From NCBI GenBank assembly GCA_026120185.1, contig JANUWF010002057.1, positions 930,001 through 994,000 of the forward strand: a stretch of DNA of 64,000 bases, given 5' to 3'. Source of the stretch: Voacanga thouarsii. Taxonomy: Eukaryota; Streptophyta; Magnoliopsida; Gentianales; Apocynaceae. Shown piece by piece: positions 46,914-58,794 of the stretch (position 1 is the stretch's first letter; each line of letters begins with the position of its first letter). Below the pieces are notes generated by a model. That model had not been told where the DNA came from. It did not search any database and saw only the letters and a program-made list of their open reading frames with translations. Made by a program: the position numbers and the translations under genes.

Positions 46914-47961
46914 TTAGTTCTTCTGGATACTGCCATCACCAATTAAATGGTCTATCCTACCGTCTGGGTGTTCAAAAAAATCCGATACATCCATATGGGT
47001 AATATTGATATTAAGATCTTCAGGATCAATATCATCATCCTCAACATTATTTATTGGATGTTGAGAAAAATTTGCTTCCACATTTTTATTTTTCAATAAA
47101 GTTTGATACAATTCAACAAAATGCTTAGCCGTACGACAGTTTTGTGACCAATGACCTTTCATGCCACATCTATAACATATATCCTCATGCTTTTCTTCAA
47201 TTTCTTTTTCTTTTCCCTTATGATCTTTTCTGTTCCACTTCAGGTGGCCAGTATTTCTCACAGTTTGATTATGATTGTGATAAGGGAAATATCAAGCGTG
47301 TCTACGACCATAACCACGACCACGGCCCCGACCACGACTATAACGATGGCTTCTGCTGGAGCCAACAGCATTCACTTCTGGGAGTGCTGTTGAGCCAGTT
47401 AGTCTGGCTTCATGATTTCTCAATAATAACTCATTATTCTTCTCTGCAATGAGGAGGACAGTAATTAAATCTGTAAATTTTGTATACCATTTTTCTCGAT
47501 ATTGTTGCTGCAGGACAATATTCGATGCATGAAAGGTGGAGAATGTCTTCTCCAACATATCTTCATTAGTCACTTTTTCTCCGCATAATTTTAACTGAGA
47601 TGTAATTTTATACATTGCGGAGCTATATTCATTCACGGTTTTAAAATCTTGCAACCTCAGGTGCAACCATTCATACCATGCAATGGGTAGTACGACCATC
47701 TTCAGGTGGTCAAATCTTTCTTTTAAATTTGCCCACAGGACATATGGATCTTTTTCGGTAAGATATTCCATTTTCAAATTTTCATCGAGATGACGACGAA
47801 TAAAAATCAAAGCTTTAGCCTTGTGTTGTGCAGATGCACTATTTTTTGCTTGAATAGTTTCACTAAGGCCTTCAGCATTTAGATGCATTTCTGCATCGAG
47901 AACCCATGACATATTCAGAAATACCAAGGGTTACAAATTCGAGTTTAGCGGGGTTATCCAT
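46914..47961 (-). pseudogene. gag: Copia copy B gag with zinc knuckle
   Basis: The ATG is at 47961 ('MDNPAKLEFVTLGISE'). Against copy A an 8-base deletion near 47925 shifts the frame. The new frame runs 47927-47292: 'NLKERFDHLKMVVLP', 'NEYSSAMYKITSQLKL', and an Arg/Gly-rich stretch 'SRGRGRGRGYGRR' before a stop at about 47290. A second block (46914-47261) has an intact knuckle CYRCGMKGHWSQNC and an acidic tail. The Arg/Gly tract probably binds RNA. Confidence 0.88.
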
Positions 47962-48062
47962 AGAGATCAATAAATGCGTACCTATCTTCTGGCTTTGGTA
48001 ACGGCAAAAACTCGTGCTTAGTCTTCTGGCTTTTGTACCGGTAGAGACTCGTGCTGATAACG

Positions 48063-48417
48063 TGTTATAAAATTAGGGTAGTGTTAGAATAAAATCTTCA
48101 CACTACACACTAATAAAACTCTAACTATTTTGCACAAGAATTTCTTTTCAAACTTCTCTCTTTCTTTCTCTCACAATTCTTTCTTTAATCTTTCTTTCAC
48201 TAATCTTTTTTTCACAAAATAATGGTGTATTACAAGCTTAGAGAATAGCTCTATTTATAGAGTTCTAATTAGTGGAATACATCATCTTCCACTAATCTCA
48301 ATTAGTGGTGTCTCCACTAAATGGTGGACATCTATAAAAATCGTCTCTAATAATTCACATAAATCCATAATTAATGGAGCCTCCACTAATTAATAGAGAT
48401 TCCAATAATTCATAACA
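48063..48417 (-). repeat. 5' LTR of copia copy B
   Basis: 355 bases. On the minus strand it has 'ctctataaatagagct' (about 48249-48262), an intact TATA box followed by a purine-rich leader. It is adjacent to 'cgttatcagcacga' (48050-48062, minus strand), the same post-LTR sequence as in copy A, where the primer site should be; I cannot match it confidently to a tRNA. Confidence 0.93.
48249..48262 (-). promoter_or_regulatory. TATA box in the 5' LTR of copia copy B
   Basis: Minus-strand 'ctctataaatagag' in the LTR that would drive transcription. It is intact here but mutated in the 3' LTR and deleted in the 5' LTR of copy A. Confidence 0.65.
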
Positions 48418-48422
48418 AAAAT

Positions 48423-49255
48423 AAAGTTGTTAGTAGAGGATTTCTCGGGAGGGGGAATTTTGGAGGAAAATGGAATACTTCTCGGTGGCAAGTGGAGGGT
48501 TAACGTCATTGTCCACTTATAGGCCACTTATTATCTCTAGTTCTTTATTTAGACTTGGATTTATTAGATAAAATTTAAATTTAAATATTTAAGTAATGAT
48601 TTTAAAAATTAAAATTTTAAATTTTAAAATAATTATAATTTATTTTTATATTATATTTTATTATAATTTAGATTAAATATTAATAATTAGATGAGTATTT
48701 AATATATTTAAATTTTAAACTTAAATAACTTTCATTTCACTTAAAATTTATAATAAGATTTTAATATATTTAATCAATTAAATAATAATATATTATCAAA
48801 TATACTTAATATTAATTAAATATTTAATATTTTTTATTATTTAACATACTTAATAAAATAAATACTTAATTAATTAATCTAAAATGTTTAACTGAGTTAC
48901 TAAACAAGCTCTTATCTTTATATTTAAAGTCCTCGGTATCTCTAGGTAGAGCCGTGGGGGGCTTACGGCCACTTAGGTAATCGTCTAAAGCCCCTGTCCT
49001 GGTAGTTGGCCCTAGATATCCCAGTGTATTAATTTTTTTTTTCTTTAACTATACATATCTGAAGCTTACATTATAAAAAAAGAAAAATCAAGAGGCCTAT
49101 ATTATTAAAAAAAAATCCATTAACAAAAAAATATCATAAAAAAAAGCTATATATATATAAGGAGTTGCAAAAGGTTCCCGTTGTGACATGTGGTAGCGTC
49201 TGCAACTCCTATTATAACGTATGGCAATGTCTTGAATTGACACATGGTATCGTTG
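48423..49255. other. AT-rich spacer with a short GC-richer patch
   Basis: Mainly A/T runs (48550-48900). A 100-base patch of balanced composition at 48930-49035 ('ccgtggggggcttacggccac') looks like part of a degraded element, but I cannot name it. No gene seen. Confidence 0.45.
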
Positions 49256-49259
49256 AATT

Positions 49260-49990
49260 GAAATGAATATTATTTTTTAAAAAAAATATAAAATTTATAT
49301 GAATTAATTGAATTCATATTTTTTTTAAAAAATGTAAAAGTTATCTTCATTTTCTGAATTCAAATGAATGTTTTTTTTTTTTTAAGAAAATGTCAAGAGT
49401 ATCTGGATTCATTGGATCCAAACCTTTATCTGAATAATTAATTCATATTTTTTTAAAAAAATAATGTAAAAGTTATCTTCATTCACAGAATTCAAATGAA
49501 TTTAATGAATTTAGATAAATCAAATGAATGTTTTTTTTTTTTAAAGAAAATTTCAAGAGTATTTTGGATTCATTGATTATCTGAATTCAATTTAAATGAA
49601 TATGATTTTTTTTATATATAAAAGTTATCTGAATTAATTGAATTCATATTATTTTTTTAAAATAAAATGTAAAAGTTATCTTTTCACTGAATTCAAATAA
49701 ATTAAATGAATGTATTTTTTTTTTTAAAGAAAATGTCAAGAGTATTTGGATTCATTGAATCCAAACCTTTATCTGAATAATTAATTCATATTATTTTTTA
49801 AAAAATAATGTAAAAGTTATCTTCATTCGCATAATTCAAATGAATTCAGATAAATCAAATGAACGTATTTTTTTTTTTTAAGGAAATGTCAATAGTATTT
49901 TAGATTCATTGATTATTTGAATTCAATTTAAATGAATGTGATTTTTTTTTTTTTTTAGAAACTGTCAAGATAACTTGGATTCAAAGAATC
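49260..49990. repeat. Higher-order tandem repeat: dimeric unit about 343 bases of two about 160-180-base types
   Basis: The phrase 'gaaaatgtcaagagtatNtggattcattg' recurs at about 49386, 49549, 49729 and 49888. The first and third units continue 'gatccaaacctttatctgaataattaattcat' (with one base change), and the second and fourth continue 'attatctgaattcaatttaaatgaat', so two unit types alternate (A-B-A-B). Each unit has a T-tract of 8-16 bases and a 'gtaaaagttatct' box. Fragments of a fifth unit start near 49960. Confidence 0.85.
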
Positions 49991-50022
49991 CAGCTAAATT
50001 AAAATGAAGGTAATGCAGCATT

Positions 50023-50205
50023 TTAAAACTTCATCTGCCGACCACTTCCATTGCCCCCACCACCAGAATTCAAAAGCTTATTTCCAAACTCCATGACTAA
50101 TTGCCTTACCAAAATCTTCCAATGGGCATCGAAATTTTCTTCATTTCTTTCGTTCTGATTTATGGCTATGCTTTTGAGAACTGCAAAATAGGATTGGTTC
50201 ATCAA
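50023..50205 (-). CDS. Unidentified short reading frame, possible terminal exon
   Basis: 60 codons on the minus strand ending in a Gly-rich, basic tail ('GGGGNGSGRQMKF'). A 3' splice-like 'ctattttgcag' just inside the frame (about 50185) suggests it could be the last exon of a larger gene. I recognise no family. Composition is less AT-biased than the repeat to its left. It could equally be a fragment. Confidence 0.3.
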   Translation of the reverse strand: MMNQSYFAVLKSIAINQNERNEENFDAHWKILVRQLVMEFGNKLLNSGGGGNGSGRQMKF

Positions 50206-50435
50206 TCTTAGTGCTTCTGATTGATGGAACGATTAGTGGTAAGATTTTTTATGTTTTTTATTTTAGTGGGTTTGCTTAGTTTAATCATTGGGCTATTTAG
50301 GTTTTTATGATTTAATTACATTCCTTCTATTGTGGACAATTTCAGATCCAATTTCTTATCAAGAATAAGTCAATCGAGTTTAAGCAACTGCTTCAGAGTT
50401 TCAGTGTTGCCTTCAACTACTGTATCATAAATTCT

Positions 50436-50462
<27 letters not shown>
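50436..50462. repeat. (CT)n microsatellite
   Basis: About 13 CT dinucleotides. Confidence 0.95.
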
Positions 50463-50466
<4 letters not shown>

Positions 50467-50531
50467 TATAATTAACCTTCTCACCTCTGTACGTCTATGG
50501 AGCAGAAATTGACATGGGCAAAGGCCGATGA

Positions 50532-50819
50532 TCAAATCAATCGAAGTCTTCCCTCAGGAGATTTAAAATTGTAGTTCTGCGTGAGGGAGTAAACCCAGTC
50601 AAGATTTTCAGGAAAGTAGCCATACTCTTGCAAATTCAAGCTACTAAATTCAGTGAAATTTTCATTTTTATTTTTTTGCCTATTTCCAATTGTGTGTGTT
50701 ATAATTTCAGCGAAGAATGACATTGGAGCAGTAAAATAGGGACAATAAAGACTTTGGCAATCAGTTTTGGTGGTGGCCCTTTGATTGATAGGCAACAAGT
50801 TTAGTTCGAATGCTGGCAT
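50532..50819 (-). CDS. Unidentified reading frame, 95 codons
   Basis: Minus-strand frame from an ATG at 50819 to a TGA at 50532, with balanced composition and a protein-like residue mix ('NLQEYGYFPENLDWVYSLTQNY'). I recognise no domain. It may be an exon or a degraded gene fragment together with 50023-50205, because both lie on the same strand 330 bases apart. Confidence 0.3.
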   Translation of the reverse strand: MPAFELNLLPINQRATTKTDCQSLYCPYFTAPMSFFAEIITHTIGNRQKNKNENFTEFSSLNLQEYGYFPENLDWVYSLTQNYNFKSPEGRLRLI

Positions 50820-53030
50820 TGTAAGGCATCCAAGTTGAAGCTAGATTTGATGATGTTTACTTCCATTGTATACATTTGATCAATTCTCCAAGGGCTACTG
50901 CAATTGTCAGCTTTGTGAAAGAATTTGTCCGTTAAAATGATCAGAATTCAGTAAATTCAGATCATCTGAAATTAATGAATTTTTTTTTATTTTCTAAAAA
51001 GTATTTCAATTTATCATATTACTTTCTATTCTATCTTTATATATATTTTCCCTTGATCCTAAAATCTTGATTGGTTTACTATACAAAATAGAATGAAAGG
51101 TCATTGAAGCACTATTATCCCCAACTAGAGAGAAGTTCATTTGTTTGCACATGACAATATGAAAACGTGTCTGCCCATTCCATATATAACGACCTCTCCC
51201 CAATTTAGACAACTCTCTTCCTATCATTCCACAACATGGTACTTTGCACCAAAGCTAAGTTTTATTACAAAATATGAATGCAATTTCCGTGTTTATTCTA
51301 TCCACTTCATTACGCCAACTATATAATGCCATGCATCCACATCCAACCATATCCTTCATTCTTTCTTTTCCTAACATACTTAATAAGGGAATGGCTATCA
51401 AAATTGGCTTTTTTTCACATGATAAATGATATATTTAATTCTTTAAGAGTCAATTTATCTCATTACATTAGAGTTTTTAAACTATGGTTTCTTGCACTGG
51501 TCATAATAAATTATTTGATTTTTATTAGTGGGAATGTACCGTTGTTATGTCTAATTATAAAGATGAATGAGAAAGAAAGACTATTTTTATTGATGATAAA
51601 AGATTCAAACTTTTATTGATTTTGATCTATAAGAATGTAAGAAGAATTAAAAAATTACAGAAACTATCCTGTGTAATACACAGATATCAACCTAGTGATA
51701 ATTATAAAAAAAGAAACAAAAGATGAAGGAATAAATTATAGAGAGTTAAAAAAAGTTTAGAATTTTTAATTAATTATTTATTTGTGTTTGTTACAAATTC
51801 TTCATTTATATTTTATTTTTATATTTTAAATCTGTAGCAAAGAAAATTTCAAATAAAAAAGTAAGTGATTTTGCATTAAAAAAACTAGAAAAATATATCT
51901 AAAAAAAACAAAAATGAGGCCTCTAAAAATTTTCAGCTTCGGCTCCCAAATCCTAGACACAGTTTTTTCTCTGAATTGCATAGCCTTATTATTGGCTTTG
52001 AGTCTGTTTCAAATACTGATCCATTTTCTGACTAGAAAACATAAAGCGCACATGCACGGGTCAAAAGGGTACGACAATCTTTAGGCCCATGGTTGGCCGG
52101 TTTATTGTCCAAATTGTAGCAAAATTCTGCAAGTCTTTCAAACTTAAATTGTATCCAAATTATTATGGTTTCCCCTATATCCAAGAAAAAACCAAATTTA
52201 GAGTTTTCTTCAAAAATATCTCTACCTTTGGGGCATTGCTCCTTGCGAGACCGGCCCACTCTTGGATAATGCTCCTTTGCGAGATCGACCTTACAACACT
52301 GGCACATTGTTATTTGGATCAGAATGGACCGGTTAGTCAGATAGTGAATCGATCTTTAAATCTGTTCGATCCATCTTTTTTAATTGGGAATCTCAAAAAC
52401 TGACCTCTTTTGTGCAAATCACTTTGGACCGATCGATCAAACAATACTATTCTTTTTTTTCTATATAAGATAATATATTCATAGGAAAAAAACAAGCTAT
52501 ACACAAATAGAATAAATAGTCTATAGTAATAGAGAAAATATCACATTTTCTTCTAATTTTGTTATTTATGTATTTATGAATTTGAATTACATTATTTATT
52601 GATCAATTTTATTTTAAAAATAATTATATTTTTAATCTTTAAATTATAATATTACCGATTCAATTACAATTTAATTACGATTGGATTATTGAAACGTGAA
52701 TCAATAAATTTTTCGATTCAATGTCCCATCTCGTTCTAAAAACAATACACTGGCAAATAAATAAATTTGGAATGTGTCTTGATTTTGGACACCAGGCAAA
52801 GTGGGTGGTGGTCATAGTGTCTCAAAATCTTAAAAACCAAAAACAAAGAAAAACCAAAGAGAGATGGGGGGAGGGAATGTGGGCATGAAGGGAGAAAGCT
52901 AGGTGATGTAGGTTAAATTTAAAAATAGCTCGAGAGGAAGATGAAAAGAAAGAAAAATCCTACTCTAGGTTTTGGTTTGAAAGGAGAGAGGAGGCGGTAA
53001 TTAGGACGCTGGAACGTCCGCTGGATATCT
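50820..53030. other. Intergenic region, no gene recognised
   Basis: Short frames at 51006-51227 (minus) and 51278-51619 (plus) are not supported by any motif. The stretch 52020-52740 has GC-richer ends and 'gaccggt...cgatcgatc'-type words similar to those inside hAT miniature elements, but I could not find paired ends or a target duplication. The rest is AT-rich. Confidence 0.4.
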
Positions 53031-54319
53031 ACTTCAGATTGATTGCTCAGCCTATGCACGTGGTCTGTCGGGCCTGTGGTTTCCCCACATTGCTATATTT
53101 GCCCTTGTTGTGGTATTTGAAGTTGGACAACGTTATTAAGGCTAATAGCATTTCTAGACCGAAAATAGAAGGTAAAAGTTCAGGTTTTCCAATTTTCAAT
53201 ATTTTAATGACTTTTTATTAAATTTTTAATAAGTTAGGAAAGATACAAAATGAAAGTATATATTAGAACCAAAGTATAAATTAGATGGTAGTGTAAATTT
53301 TGATATATATTTTAAATAGCAAAATAATTTTTGAAAAAAAAAAGGTTAACACTACGTGACATTATTCAATTAGTTCATTTTTATCAATGGAGCTCTTCAT
53401 TCGTCAAATATTCAAATCAGACAATGCAGGCTATAGTTTTGTGTAAATTAAGCCGCTCCTATACTAACTTTTTTAATATAAGCTTTCTATGTATGTGAAA
53501 AATATTTCTATCTCCGTATGAATTTGAATATTATATTTTGTGTAGAAATTTAATACAAAACAGAATATTTAAATTTGAATATCTCCATTAGATGCAAAAT
53601 TTGAGTAACAAAACACTAAATAGGGTAGGTAATTAAAAAATTTGAGCCTTATAAGTATTAATATTATTGCAACAACTATTCTTCTATAAATCAATATATT
53701 TTTTAAAAAAGGCAAGATATATATGATCATTAAACTGTAAAACATAAATAAATTATATTTCGAGTTTTCTCATTAAAATGATATGGTAGAGTTTGATGAA
53801 ATACAAAAGTATAAAAGAAGTAAAAGTAGTGGCAGAGTTACAACCTTATTCTATACTTGATTGGAGTGAAAAAAAATTAGAAATATCTGAGAAAGATAAA
53901 TAAATGTGGGAGTAAATGGGAAAAACCTCATGTTTGGTTCGAAATAATGGAGCTATATGAAAAAAGATGTGGAGCTCTCACTCATGGCCATTGTCGAAGT
54001 GAGTCTTTCCACCACTGATGCCCAACATTATAGGTCTTGAGTGGCAAACCTATTGAGGGTAGCAAGCGGATAATACCTTTTGTGGATGTACCTTTACGGG
54101 CACTGATATATAATGGTATCGGAGCCTAATTTAGATAATCTAAATGAAGACGAATATATTTTAAATGCAAATTTTGACATTGATAATTTTTTTTGAAAAT
54201 GATCTATATAATATAGACAGTGTTGTTCCTATAAGATTTTACAATGATGACCATATCTATACCGGCAGTAATTGGACATGTCATGATAATTAATAAATAA
54301 TTGTTCATTTAAAAAAATT
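53031..54319. other. Intergenic region with a possible retroelement remnant
   Basis: The frame 53039-53221 (60 codons, hydrophobic middle) has no recognised relative. At 54111-54123 'tggtatcggagcc' resembles a tRNA-iMet primer site (expected TGGTATCAGAGCC). The 150 bases before it ('accactgatgcccaacattataggtc...') look like an LTR end. This would be a stump of a plus-strand LTR element whose body is lost. Confidence 0.4.
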
Positions 54320-54339
54320 TCTCTCTATATATATATAAA

Positions 54340-55113
54340 AGTGAACGATGAAGTATGTGGTGTTGCCATTTGTACAAAGAAATATATTGAGAGCATGACA
54401 CGTGGCAAGTTTTTAGGGAGGCCAAGTTCTCCTCTGCTGTTGTTTTGGTTCTTCGATTTTTTGTCTACATTCATTCATCATAATTCTTCATCTGTTGGTC
54501 TCAACCTTGGGCAACCCAAACGGCCTTCCCATCTTCTCCTCTACAGAATTCTCAAACCCCTTTATTTTCTCAATCCGAACTACACGCTAATGGCCATTTG
54601 GCCTCCCTAAACTCCAGCAAGAACTCTCACTCAAGCAAGGCCATTCGGCCACTGTAGAGCAACTACCACACTATCAAGGCCTCTTAGCCTGCCCCAATTA
54701 ACAACGAACCAAAACAACTTAGGTATAAACCCCATGACATCCAGCCTTCTCAAACAGCAGCAAAGCTACGCAACCTTGCTCCCCAACAAAACACAAACTC
54801 TCACTACTCTTCCCAAATAGCGAAAACACCCTCTCAAAACCCTTCATCGCAAAATTGAGGCCATTTTGTTCTCTATTCTTCTAAGGATCAAGGCGGCTGT
54901 AGGAAAAAGAGCATCACAAACCCATCTATTGGAATGCATTGCTGGTAGAGGTAAGCCGAGATCTTTAGGATACAAGCAAAAAAGCTCTTCATATGGGTCT
55001 CTGTAACTATGATGGAAGTTAATGAGAAATCGAACATGATTGAATTTCATGCTGGGTTTTTCACTGGGTCGATGCCTACTGAGGATTTTCAAACTATTCC
55101 TATTTGTGGGGAA
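54340..55113 (+). other. Helitron left region, unidentified payload
   Basis: Balanced composition and long open stretches in the plus strand (for example the frame ending 'IPICGEKRLKK' at about 55126) suggest a further captured fragment. I cannot name its parent gene. Confidence 0.4.
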
Positions 55114-55755
55114 AAACGTTTAAAGAAATAGAATTGGCTTCAATTTGAGGTAAAGTTTCCACCTTTACACATATATTTACAATTTTACATGGGTTTGTGA
55201 ATTGCCGTTTTGATAAATGGCGAAAGCATGACCACTGTGTTCAATGGAGGCACTGAGATTGTTATGATTTGATGAAATCCCTTTTAAAGAATTTAGCTTC
55301 CTTGCTTCTTATACTCAAATTTGACATAATTTATGTAGATGTATATCTCTCTATGTGTGAATTAGGTCAATTAGTTTATTACTGGCAAAAGTTTTGAGCT
55401 TTTGTGAGATTATCAAGTTGGTACATATATGATTCTGTTACTGTTCTTGAAATTCATATGCTTTTCTGTACCCATTTTACATTTTGTCTTGGATAATGGT
55501 TTCATGTTATATTAAACAAAGATGAAATTAAATAATCAAACTAATGTAAAAAGATCTTTAAGTATATTGACTAATGGTTCCCTTAAGCATATTGATCTGC
55601 AAGGATAAAGCGTTTCAAGAAACGGAATTGGCTTCAATTTGAGGTAAAGTTTCCAGGTTTGCATTTATGTATGTATGTACATAAATACACACACACACAC
55701 ACACACAATTTTAAATGGGTTTGCGAATTGCCGTTTCCATCAATAGAGAAAGCAG
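55114..55755 (+). repeat. Exon-like segment present twice within the Helitron
   Basis: 55114-55228 and 55604-55755 share 'aa(g)cgttt(c)aa(g)aaa..gaattggcttcaatttgaggtaaagtttcca' and, after a CA-repeat insertion in the second copy (55686-55707), 'tgggtttg(t/c)gaattgccgttt'. The shared part reads 'KRFKKRNWLQFE' followed by a GT splice donor context, so it looks like the end of an exon plus the intron start. Copy one has a stop where copy two has Arg. Confidence 0.7.
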
Positions 55756-55963
55756 CAATGTCCTTGCTGGGCAGGAATGACATGATCATCCATTTAGAAT
55801 AGAATTGCATGAAGTTTCATTATTAGTTTCCTTCAAATATATAGACATAAGCTAGAGAAAACTTAGAGAAACTTAGATAGAAAGGAAAAAAGAAGGGAAG
55901 AGGAAAGAGATAGTATGCAATGAAAAGTCAAATGTAAGGGAAGAGAAGAAAAGCATAGGTGAA

Positions 55964-56646
55964 TAGGGGTGTTCAACCGGTTTTCGGTTTTAAAATTCGA
56001 TTTTTTTCGATTTTTTTTTTTCAAAACTAAACCAAACCGAAATTTAAAGAAAACCGATATTTTGGTTCAGTTCGGTTCGATTCGATTCGATTCAATTTTA
56101 AACCGAATTTGAATGTTTTTTTTTTTTTTTTTGTAGATTCATTGACATAATATAAATTAAATTTAAACCTAAACAAGTAAAGTTTAATATAACTTACAAT
56201 TCAAATCTAATATAAAATGTAATATGAATTAAAGTCTAAATATTTTAAAATTTTGGGCAAAACATTTTAGTAGAAAGTTATAATCACGAATGCAAATTGC
56301 AAAGATGAAGATCTTAAACTCAATTATTAATGGCTTTATTTTGGACAAAATCAAACCAAATTGAACCAAAATAATCGAAATCGAACAGAAATTTTTTAAA
56401 AAATCATAATTTATGAAAATAATTAATTAATTAATGAACAACATTTTAATATTAATTATATATTTTAAATTTTAAAAATATAATTTGGTTTTTTTATTTT
56501 TTATTTTAGAAAATCGAACCGAATTTTTATATAAATTCTAAAACCGAACCGAACCGAACCGAATTTTACTAAAATCGAACCAAAAACTGAAATTATGATC
56601 GGTTCGTTTCGATTTTTCGGTTTAAACCGAATAATGAACACCCCTA
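55964..56646. mobile_element. hAT-type miniature element inside the Helitron
   Basis: Inverted ends TAGGGGTGTTCA on both sides, an 8-base duplication TAGGTGAA at 55956-55963 and 56647-56654, 683 bases. The interior is filled by 'aaccgaaccgaa/ttcggttcggtt' words in inverted orientation near both ends, and no coding sequence is present. Same type as 7571-8028. Confidence 0.93.
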
Positions 56647-57203
56647 TAGGTGAATATATCGTTCAAAAAATGTCTTCAACAATTATTTGACTTAAACAAC
56701 TTTTTGCACCGTGCATAACAAGAAGATAAGTTAGGAGCAGTTCATAGCATTAAAAGCTAATCTGTGAATTGCAATTGAAAGCAACAATAATGAAATCATA
56801 ATCTGCTAACATCATTCACAATAAGTACTAGAAATTTTTGTGAAAATAAGAGACAAATAGCAAAGTATGACCAAGAACATCTTATTAGTGCAAATTCCAG
56901 GATGAGGGAGCAAAGAATCTGTATATAAAGAAAAGAGCATATGCAAGAAGAAGTTATCAATTTGACTTTGTACACAACTTTGTTAAAATTTATTTCATTT
57001 TCTTGATAACAACAGTTTTGTTTCTCATGTACGCTTAACTTCTCCTGCATTGAAGCTCCCTCCCCTGCTACAGCAAAAGAGGAGAAATAATGATTCATTT
57101 TTTGACCGTAATTGAAACTGCAATTCTTTTCCCACCTACATTAATTAACTGATAAAACTCATATCACAATGTTTTTTTAATCCACTATTTGGTGCTATTT
57201 TAG

Positions 57204-57329
57204 CTTGCCACTGGGCTGATTGTGGAGGCGGAATGTGCAACAAGACTCTCCATTCACCCACAAATGTGAATGTAATGAGGGTTACTACAATTTACTCAAT
57301 GTCACTGCTTTCCCCTGCTTCACAGAATG
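57204..57329 (+). pseudogene. Captured exon: EGF-like (Notch-like) domain protein fragment
   Basis: An acceptor-like 'tattttag' precedes 57204. The sequence reads C-x3-D-C-G-G-G-x-C-N-K-T, then after a one-base deletion near 57248 'CECNEGYYNLLN' and 'FPCFTEC', ending with a donor-like 'gtaag'. The six-cysteine spacing and the D-C-G-x-G-x-C phrase are those of plant EGF-like domain proteins. The frameshift makes it non-functional. Family assignment rests on motif reading only. Confidence 0.5.
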
Positions 57330-58493
57330 TAAGAATGCAAAGCTACTGGAACTCAGAAAATCTTAAAAGTAAACACTAAATAAATGCATATGTTTTAGTG
57401 GTAAAGGAATAAAATTATGTTTTGACACAGGATGCTGCCAAATCTGTATGAACATTCGTGATTTTTAGCCTTTCTGAGACAAATTTTCTTTGAATCTTTA
57501 TACACATGTTTGTAGGTACACTTGGAATCAATTCTGCATCCAATTTTATCTTCAAAATGAGGGAAGAAAGAAGTCTCTCTACCACAACTCTCTCATCTTC
57601 TGCAGAAGAGATTTCAAGCAATTATGGCCAAACTCTTTAAGACGCCTCAAAAATCAAAGCTGAATAACTCATCTCCTCTCATCACTAGATTTGTTTTTTA
57701 TCCTGTCTTTACTTTTTTTTCCCCTTTCACATCCTTCTTTTTACTGTTTGTTTCTAAAATTCTGTGGTTTTTTTTAATGTTCAATTCTTTTTGGTTTGAT
57801 TTTGCGGTTTAAGTTCAATTTTCATGTTTGCATACGCTTTCTGCATTTCTGGTATGAAATGATGCGGATGAAAGTTTTTAGAAAAATAGATGAAAAGATG
57901 CAAATTTGTATGCATTGATTCAAGTATCACAGCTTTAATAGTTTCTTTTGTAGATTGAATTGTTGCATTTTATAATCTATCATTGTAGTTTATGTTGAAA
58001 TATGAATTTGCAGCATAGTTTGAGATCACAATTTTATTATCATTCAAACATGATTTGGATAAGGATAGACTAGAGAATAACATGGACGACTGGCAAATAC
58101 CCCGATGCCCTTATATTTGGCTTTATGAAAATTGGGCGGTGCTCCTTAATTAACTGCCCGCAGTTTTCTTTTTCTGCACTAGTCTTTGCTAGCTTGGCCT
58201 TCCAGCCATTAATTTTCAAAGATTGACTTCCCTTTCTGTTCAAATGCTCTGGCATACCATATTAAAAATTCTCAAATTACCATACAGGGACTTTTGTACT
58301 TTCTATGTTTATGATATTGTGCACAGTCAAATCTATTATCCTAGACACAGAATTGTGTAGTTACTGACTGCAAGTTATGTCTCAATGCAGCAAATATGGG
58401 ATGAAGTTCATGAAAGTAATGATGTTAGTTTTCCATTATGCTTTGTCGAGGTCTTAAATTTGGTGTATAAATGATGAATTCTATTATTTTTAG

Positions 58494-58794
58494 GTCATTA
58501 CCTCCTCTTCCCAATTTGGAGGTTTCTGATGAATCTATGATCAAGGCTGCTAATGTACTACGAGCATGGATCAATAATGTACTATTGATTACACATGACA
58601 TTGCTATTGGTAGAAATCTGAAACTATTTGTTCAGATGTAATATTGATTTTTTATCCTGCTTTATTTTGTCTTCATCTAGGTAAATGTATTCTAAATCAT
58701 GTAATATGGGATGACTTTTATTAGGTTGCTTCAAGCTTGTGGGTGGATTCTTACCTTGGTAGTTTCTTCAATTGTCTTACTCTGCTATACAATG
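58494..58794 (+). pseudogene. Captured exons: reticulon-like (RTNLB) fragment
   Basis: Exon 1 (58494-58635) encodes 'LPPLPNLEVSDESM' and 'INNVLLITHDIAIGRNLKLF', matching the start of the reticulon homology domain of plant RTNLB proteins. Exon 2 (58725-58794) encodes 'SLWVDSYLGSFFNCLTLLY', the membrane-hairpin region that follows it in the family. The intron between them (about 89 bases) has a proper acceptor, but the donor after CAG reads AT instead of GT. Reticulons shape tubular endoplasmic reticulum. The rest of the domain is absent. Confidence 0.75.

Larger units (their letters stand above)
42882..48417 (-). mobile_element. Ty1/copia element, copy B (minus strand), nearly intact
   Basis: Two short LTRs (42882-43248 and 48063-48417), TG...CA ends, and a AAAAT duplication at 42877-42881 and 48418-48422. 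5.5 kb, with gag, protease, integrase, RT and RNase H in order on the minus strand. The LTRs differ by about 8 substitutions and one 12-base indel in about 355 aligned bases by eye, so it is a fairly recent insertion. Inactivating changes are few: an 8-base deletion in gag, a stop after the gag Arg/Gly-rich tail, a stop in the protease triplet, an 11-codon deletion in RT and a late frameshift. Confidence 0.95.

Noticed and set aside
47144..47452. Plus-strand frames opposite copia copy B gag
   Set aside because: Shadows of the zinc-knuckle and Arg/Gly region on the other strand.
52020..52740. Possible further hAT miniature
   Set aside because: Word content is suggestive, but I found no matching ends or target duplication.
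57620..57815. Plus-strand frame starting MAKLFKTPQKSK as a host gene
   Set aside because: After about 25 residues it turns into a Phe-rich translation of a T-rich intron-like stretch; no family recognised.
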